Source: Lamellibrachia satsuma
Lineage: Eukaryota > Annelida > Polychaeta > Sabellida > Siboglinidae
Direction: 5' to 3'
DNA length: 64,000 nt
Assembly: GCA_033239005.1 (NCBI GenBank)
Contig: BSQZ01000030.1
Span: forward strand, 2,229,001 to 2,293,000
This document shows positions 58,437 through 64,000 of the stretch, piece by piece. Numbering within the stretch: position 1 is the first letter of the stretch; every line of letters starts with the position of its first letter. Both the position numbers and the translations under genes were made by a program. The notes under the pieces are model-generated. The model searched no databases and was not told where the DNA came from. It was given only the letters and a program-made list of their open reading frames with translations.

Positions 58437-59125
58437 GCCAGTTGTTACTGGTTGAAGCCTGTCCATTCACAGTTGTTACTGGTTGAAGCCTGTCCATTCA
58501 CAGTTGTTACTGGTTGAAGCCTGTCCATTCACAGTTGTTACTGGTTGAAGCCTGTCCATTCACAGTTGTTACTGGTTGAAGCCTGTCCATTCACAGTTGT
58601 TACTGGTTGAAGCCAGTCCGTTCACAGTTGTTACTGGTTGAAGCCTGTCCATTCACAGTTGTTACTGGTTGAAGCCTGTCCATTCACAGTTGTTACTGGT
58701 TGAAGCCTGTCCATTCACAGTTGTTACTGGTTGAAGCCAGTCCGTTCACAGTTGTTACTGGTTGAAGCCTGTCCGTTCACAGTTGTTACTGGTTGAAGCC
58801 TGTCCATTCACAGTTGTTACTGGTTGAAGCCTGTCCATTCACAGTTGTTACTGGTTGAGACCTGTCCATTGACAGTTGTTACTGGTTGAGACCTGTCCAT
58901 GGACATTTGTTACAGGTTGAAACCTGTCCATTGAAAGTTGTTACTGGTTGAAAACTGTCCATTGACAGTTGTTACTGGTTGAGACCTGTCCATGGACAGT
59001 TGTTACAGGTTGAAACCTGTCCATTGACAGTTGTTACTGGTCGAAGCCTGTCCATTGACAGTTGTTACTGGTTGAAACCTGTCCATTGACAGTTGTTACT
59101 GGTCAAAGCCTGTCCGTTCACAGTT
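58437..59125. repeat. Minisatellite, 31-bp unit
   Basis: About 22 copies of GTTACTGGTTGAAGCCTGTC plus CATTCACAGTT. The left two thirds are homogeneous. Units from 58855 on diverge (GAGACC, CATTGACAG, CATGGACAG). Confidence 0.96.
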
Positions 59126-61160
59126 GACATTCTGGCCTCTGAAGTAGGTGTAAATAAACAAGAAACAGGAAAAAACATGACTGAACTATACAATTGTCTG
59201 TGCATGATATCTGTCATATCATGATATCTGTCATGTCATGATATCTGTCATGTCATGATATCTGTCATATCATTTTCTTGATTGCCCTATTCATAGCATA
59301 TTCTATTTATGCATATAAGTAATCTATTACTGATCTGTTGATTGGTTCTTTATTTAGATTTAGTTCTGCTCTATATAAGAAGGTGGTCATAAAGGTTCAG
59401 TAGGTGATGTATAATGATGCTGACAATGTGGACATGAGCATCCTCTCATTCCAGTTGTATGTCATCACTCTCATTCGTCAGGTACAGTTTGCACCTGAAC
59501 ACCCAGTTGTCACAAATTACTATCGACTATGTGACATCAACGCTTATTACATATGTGTTCTTAATATCAACATCCGTGTGGTCTAACCTTTTTGGTATCT
59601 GCAAGGAGGTTTCAGTTTGATGTTGGTTGATTGACACAGGAATCCTTCCATTACTGACACGCGTATTTTTAAATATGGCTATATCCCTGTTCATAAATAA
59701 TTTTCCTGGCAGCAAAAAATTACCAAAATCTCAAAATGACTGGCAATTCGTTCATATAATATGAACCAGGAAGTTAATAATCCGACTCCCAACTGATGGT
59801 AACCAGGGCATTTGGTAGGACTGATGGAAACATAAAACATAAATAAATAAATATTACTCCTATATAGTTACCAGTGCAGTTTTCAAGCCACGCCAATTTT
59901 TTACCCATTGAAATCTCGCTTGATATCGTGTTAGAGACGTCACAGAGTCTGTTTACGACAATAACCATACAGAGTCTTGTCTATATTATATATTTTGATA
60001 TATGATATAACATGGAACACATTTATGATATACATACCTTGATAAAAACCGACTTTGCATGCTTACCAGACATTGTTATTGAGCGTCTGCTTACGCAGAC
60101 ATGTGACAATAATAGCCCTTTTTGTGGTAAATGTATGGCAAGCTAGTCTTGTCATAAAAATAGGAATAATTGAAATGTTTTAAATATACGAGAAAAAATG
60201 TACTACATTAACGTTATATATTCAATACAAGTATATGTGTATGTGTTTTATAAAGCGCTGTGTCAAGCCTGGTTGTTATAAAATGTTGACATCATTGGAA
60301 CAAAGTGGTAAAATGAAAAAAGATTGTCTGTACGGCTTGCCATAAATATAGGTTGAATTCCGCCGGTTTCCTGACTCGCGTGACATGGTTCAGACATTCA
60401 ACATTCGTAAGTTTTTCACTCAAAACAACTGTTTTAATAATTTGTTTGCATTGAATAAATGAAGTAACTGTTGCTGATTTGGTATATATCGATCTCTTAC
60501 ACAAAATGTTTCTTCAGATTTTTTTTTAAATGGCATATTCTATTAAGTAGGTAGAAAACTACACTGACCAGTATATAGTACCAAACCTCATTACTCGAGG
60601 TGCTTCACATTGAAATTAAATTACATAACAAAAATTAATTACATGTAATTAAATAATTACATTACATTATAATTTAAATAACTTACATTACAATTATAAT
60701 ATTAAATTACATTACAATTTTATAATTAAATTACATAAAAATAAAATTGTCTTGATAGACCAACAAATATGTCATTCAATGTAATATAAGTTTTGTTGGT
60801 ATAATCAGTGATATTTTATGGTGAAGTATTATAGACACACAGAGATTCCATGAAATGTGTTTATACTAATACAAGTGAACACATTTGCGCGAGCAAATAC
60901 ATGCATACATGCATGCACACTTACAAACATGCATGGTTTATATATGATTTGTCTCATTACGTCTCCATTACTTAAATTGATACCGTGCATCAGCATATAG
61001 GCTGAGAAATTACCTCATTTTATGATGTGCTCCTGCATCTTGGAGCCAAAGATAATTAGTTAGTTAAGAAATCAATGCTAAAGTCCACTGTTAATTAAGA
61101 GTTGCACTGAAATCAGTAATTTCTAAGAAGGTAATAACAATTTTGCAATCTTGTGAAGCC
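59126..61160. other. No recognised gene; small repeats
   Basis: 59207-59272 has four copies of the 17-mer ATGATATCTGTCATGTC. 60610-60735 is a degenerate AATTACATTA-type repeat. Open frames are short and without motifs. Confidence 0.45.
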
Positions 61161-61233
61161 CGTCGCACACTACAAGAAGCAACGGTGATGCAACGCAATG
61201 CGATTGTTGCCAACAAATTGTTGTATAGTGTGC
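61161..61233. mobile_element. Short palindromic element
   Basis: TCGCACACTACAA at 61163 faces TTGTATAGTGTGC at 61221, about 13 bp with one mismatch plus partial complementarity inside. It may be a MITE end or a solo hairpin. Confidence 0.4.
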
Positions 61234-61397
61234 AGGTCCATGGCGAATCGTCATGATATGTGTGGCAGCTCACAACGAAACAAGATTGGTAAAGATTATT
61301 CAAAATGCTTCCATGACATCTTGTTGCGTTGCGTCACCATCAAGTCATTTAGTTTGCTGCGGGCTGGCAAAGGCTGCTCGGATTATAATGTCCCACA

Positions 61398-63436
61398 TAA
61401 CAGTGTGTTAAGGAAACACACATTGACACAGGGAATACAGCCCCCTAGCCACATAACACTGCTTTAAGGAAACACACACATTGACACAGGGAATACAGCC
61501 CCCTAGCCACATGACAGTGCATTAAGGAAACACACACATTGACACAGGGAATACAGCCCCCTAACCACATGACAGTGCTTTAAGGAAACACACACATTGA
61601 CACAGGGAATACAGCCCCCTAGCCACATAACAGTGCTTTAAGGAAACACACACATTGACACAGGGAATACAGCCCCCTAGCCACATGACAGTGCTTTAAG
61701 GAAACACACACATTGACACAGGGAATACAGCCCCCTAGCCACATGACAGTGCTTTAAGGAAACACACACATTGACACAGGGAATACAGCCCCCTAGCCAC
61801 ATGACAGTGCTTTAAGGAAACACACACATTGACACAGGGAATACAGCCCCCTAGCCACATGACAGTGCTTTAAGGAAACACACACATTGACACAGGGAAT
61901 ACAGCCCCCTAGCCACATGACAGTGCTTTAAGGAAACACACACATTGACACAGGTAATACAGCCCCCTAGCCACATGACAGTGCTTTAAGGAAACACACA
62001 CATTGACACAGGTAATACAGCCCCCTAGCCACATGACAGTGCTTTAAGGAAACACACACATTGACACAGGTAATACAGCCCCCTAGCCACATGACACTGC
62101 TTTAAGGAAACACACACATTGACACAGGTAATACAGCCCCCTAACCACATAACCGTGCTTTAAGGAAACACACACATTGACACAGGTAATACAGCCCCCT
62201 AGCCACATGACACTGCTTTAAGGAAACACACACATTGACACAGGTAATACAGCCCCCTAGCCACATGACACTGCTTTAAGGAAACACACACATTGACACA
62301 GGGAATACAGCCCCCTAGCCACATGACAGTGCTTTAAGGAAACACACACATTGACACAGGGAATACAGCCCCCTAGCCACATGACACTGCTTTAAGGAAA
62401 CACACACATTGACACAGGTAATACAGCCCCCTAGCCACATAACCGTGCTTTAAGGAAACACACACATTGACACAGGTAATACAGCCCCCTAGCCACATGA
62501 CACTGCTTTAAGGAAACACACACATTGACACAGGTAATACAGCCCCCTAGCCACATGACACTGCTTTAAGGAAACACACACATTGACACAGGGAATACAG
62601 CCCCCTAGCCACATGACAGTGCTTTAAGGAAACACACACATTGACACAGGGAATACAGCCCCCTAGCCACACGACAGTGCTTTAAGGAAACACACACACA
62701 TTGACACAGGGAATACAGCCCCCTAGCCACACGACAGTGCTTTAAGGAAACACACACATTGACACAGGGAATACAGCCCCCTAGCCACACGACAGTGCTT
62801 TAAGGAAACACACACATTGACACAGGTAATACAGCCCCCTAGCCACACGACAGTGCATTAAGGAAACACACACATTGACACAGGGAATACAGCCCCCTAG
62901 CCACACGACAGTGCTTTAAGGAAACACACACATTGACACAGGGAATACAGCCCCCTAGCCACACGACAGTGCATTAAGGAAACACACACATTGACACAGG
63001 GAATACAGCCCCCTAGCCACATCACACTGCTTTAAGGAAACACACATTGACACAGGGAATACAGCCCCCTAATCACATGACAGTGCTTTAAGGAAACACA
63101 CACATTAATACAAGGAATACAGCCCCCTAGCCACATGACAGTGCTTTAAGGAAACACACACATTGACACAGGGAATACAGCCCCCTAGCCACATCACACT
63201 GCTTTAAGGAAACACACATTGACACAGGGAATACAGCCCCCTAATCACATGACAGTGCTTTAAGGAAACACACACATTAATACAAGGAATACAGCCCCCT
63301 AGCCACATGACAGTGCTTTAAGGAAACACACACATTGACACAGGGAATACAGCCCCCTAGCCACATGACAGTGCATGAAGGAAACACACACATTGACACA
63401 GGGAATACAGCCCCCTAGCCACATGACAGTGCTAAG
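61398..63436. repeat. Large minisatellite, 58-bp unit
   Basis: About 35 copies containing GTGCTTTAAGGAAACACACA, CATTGACACAGGGAATACAG and CCCCCTAGCCACATGACA. Variants (GGTAATAC, ATAACCG, ACACGACAG, TTAATACAAGG) recur in fixed groups, showing multi-unit duplications. Flanking half-units at both edges are diverged. Confidence 0.97.
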
Positions 63437-64000
63437 GAAACATAAATTGACACCGGGTATACGGGAGGGGTATACAACCCCCTAACCACAGGCAAACTAA
63501 GTAGCTGTGTGGAGTAGTTCTGAAGCAGGTTGATGTTTGGATTTATAACTAATTGCTCTGCATATACACAACCTAAGTGTGATTAGATGGTGAGTTCCTC
63601 AACAACATACTTAGATGCTACAGCTACGAAAGCTGAGCACTTTGGTGATGAGGTGATGGCAATTCTTTAATCAATGGATGTTTGAGACAAACTGAGTCTT
63701 ATGTATATCACTCATAATCTTCGGGTGTCAATCCTGTTGCAGGCAGAGGCAAACATGACCCTCCATTTCACATGATCACAGGTGTTTTCTGTTGTGTTGT
63801 GTTGTGTTGTGTTCTCTCTTATATTTCCCCTCAGTCTTTCCTGTTGTCATTAAGTGTTCTAGTGTTCTCTCATGTCTAGCACTAGTAACACCCAAATGGG
63901 AAAAGAAAATTTTGTCTTGTAAATTTATTCATTCACAGTATAATTTGCATTATCGAAGTACCATCAGAGGTGTTTCTAGTATGTGGCGTAGTATACTTTA
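63437..64000. other. No recognised gene
   Basis: Anonymous sequence with a short GTTGT run at 63790-63812. Confidence 0.4.

Overview
This is eukaryotic, almost certainly animal, non-coding DNA. I find no host gene that I can defend. The genome type is inferred from the mobile elements: CR1-clade LINEs whose first ORF carries an SGNH esterase, a second L2/jockey-group LINE tail, tRNA-derived SINEs with intact-looking B boxes, and palindromic elements with AT or CATA microsatellites at their centres. Nothing fixes the phylum. An invertebrate or early-branching chordate is my best guess, at low confidence.

Roughly a third of the window is tandem repeat: about 25 independent minisatellites with units from 8 to 58 bp. 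The largest are a 35-mer (14575-17450), a 50-mer (25313-26708), a 49-mer (27024-29800), a 32-mer (29802-30595), a 28-mer (33885-36172), a 20-mer made of 10-mers (48868-51112) and a 58-mer (61398-63436). Long open frames over these arrays (for example more than 700 codons in all three minus frames of the 28-mer array) are a by-product of stop-free units and are not treated as genes.

The other main component is retroelements. One nearly complete but broken CR1 (52505-56224) sits inside a 29-mer minisatellite that continues on both sides. Two further long CR1 copies (10575-11651 minus, 20495-23290 plus) and four 3' fragments are scattered around it. tRNA-type SINEs lie at 9950-10285, 31080-31330, 31393-31733 and 31734-31830, with a possible further family at 700-1265 and 39664-40042. 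An unnamed dispersed repeat, called R1 here, occurs at 9240-9600, 33020-33150, 37060-37140, 38026-38690 and 43590-43930.

The most interesting pattern is the link between these two components. Several minisatellites can be traced to a piece of a mobile element that was then amplified: the 25-mer at 40043-40766 comes from the CR1 3' UTR, the 26-mer at 38026-38447 from inside R1, the 44-mer at 6782-7160 from the C-terminal coding end of a LINE, and the 49-mer at 27024-29800 from one arm of an inverted repeat. Other points are a hammerhead-ribozyme-like core at 6416-6444 (minus), a CR1 copy that lost four internal segments mostly at short direct repeats, and higher-order duplications inside three arrays.
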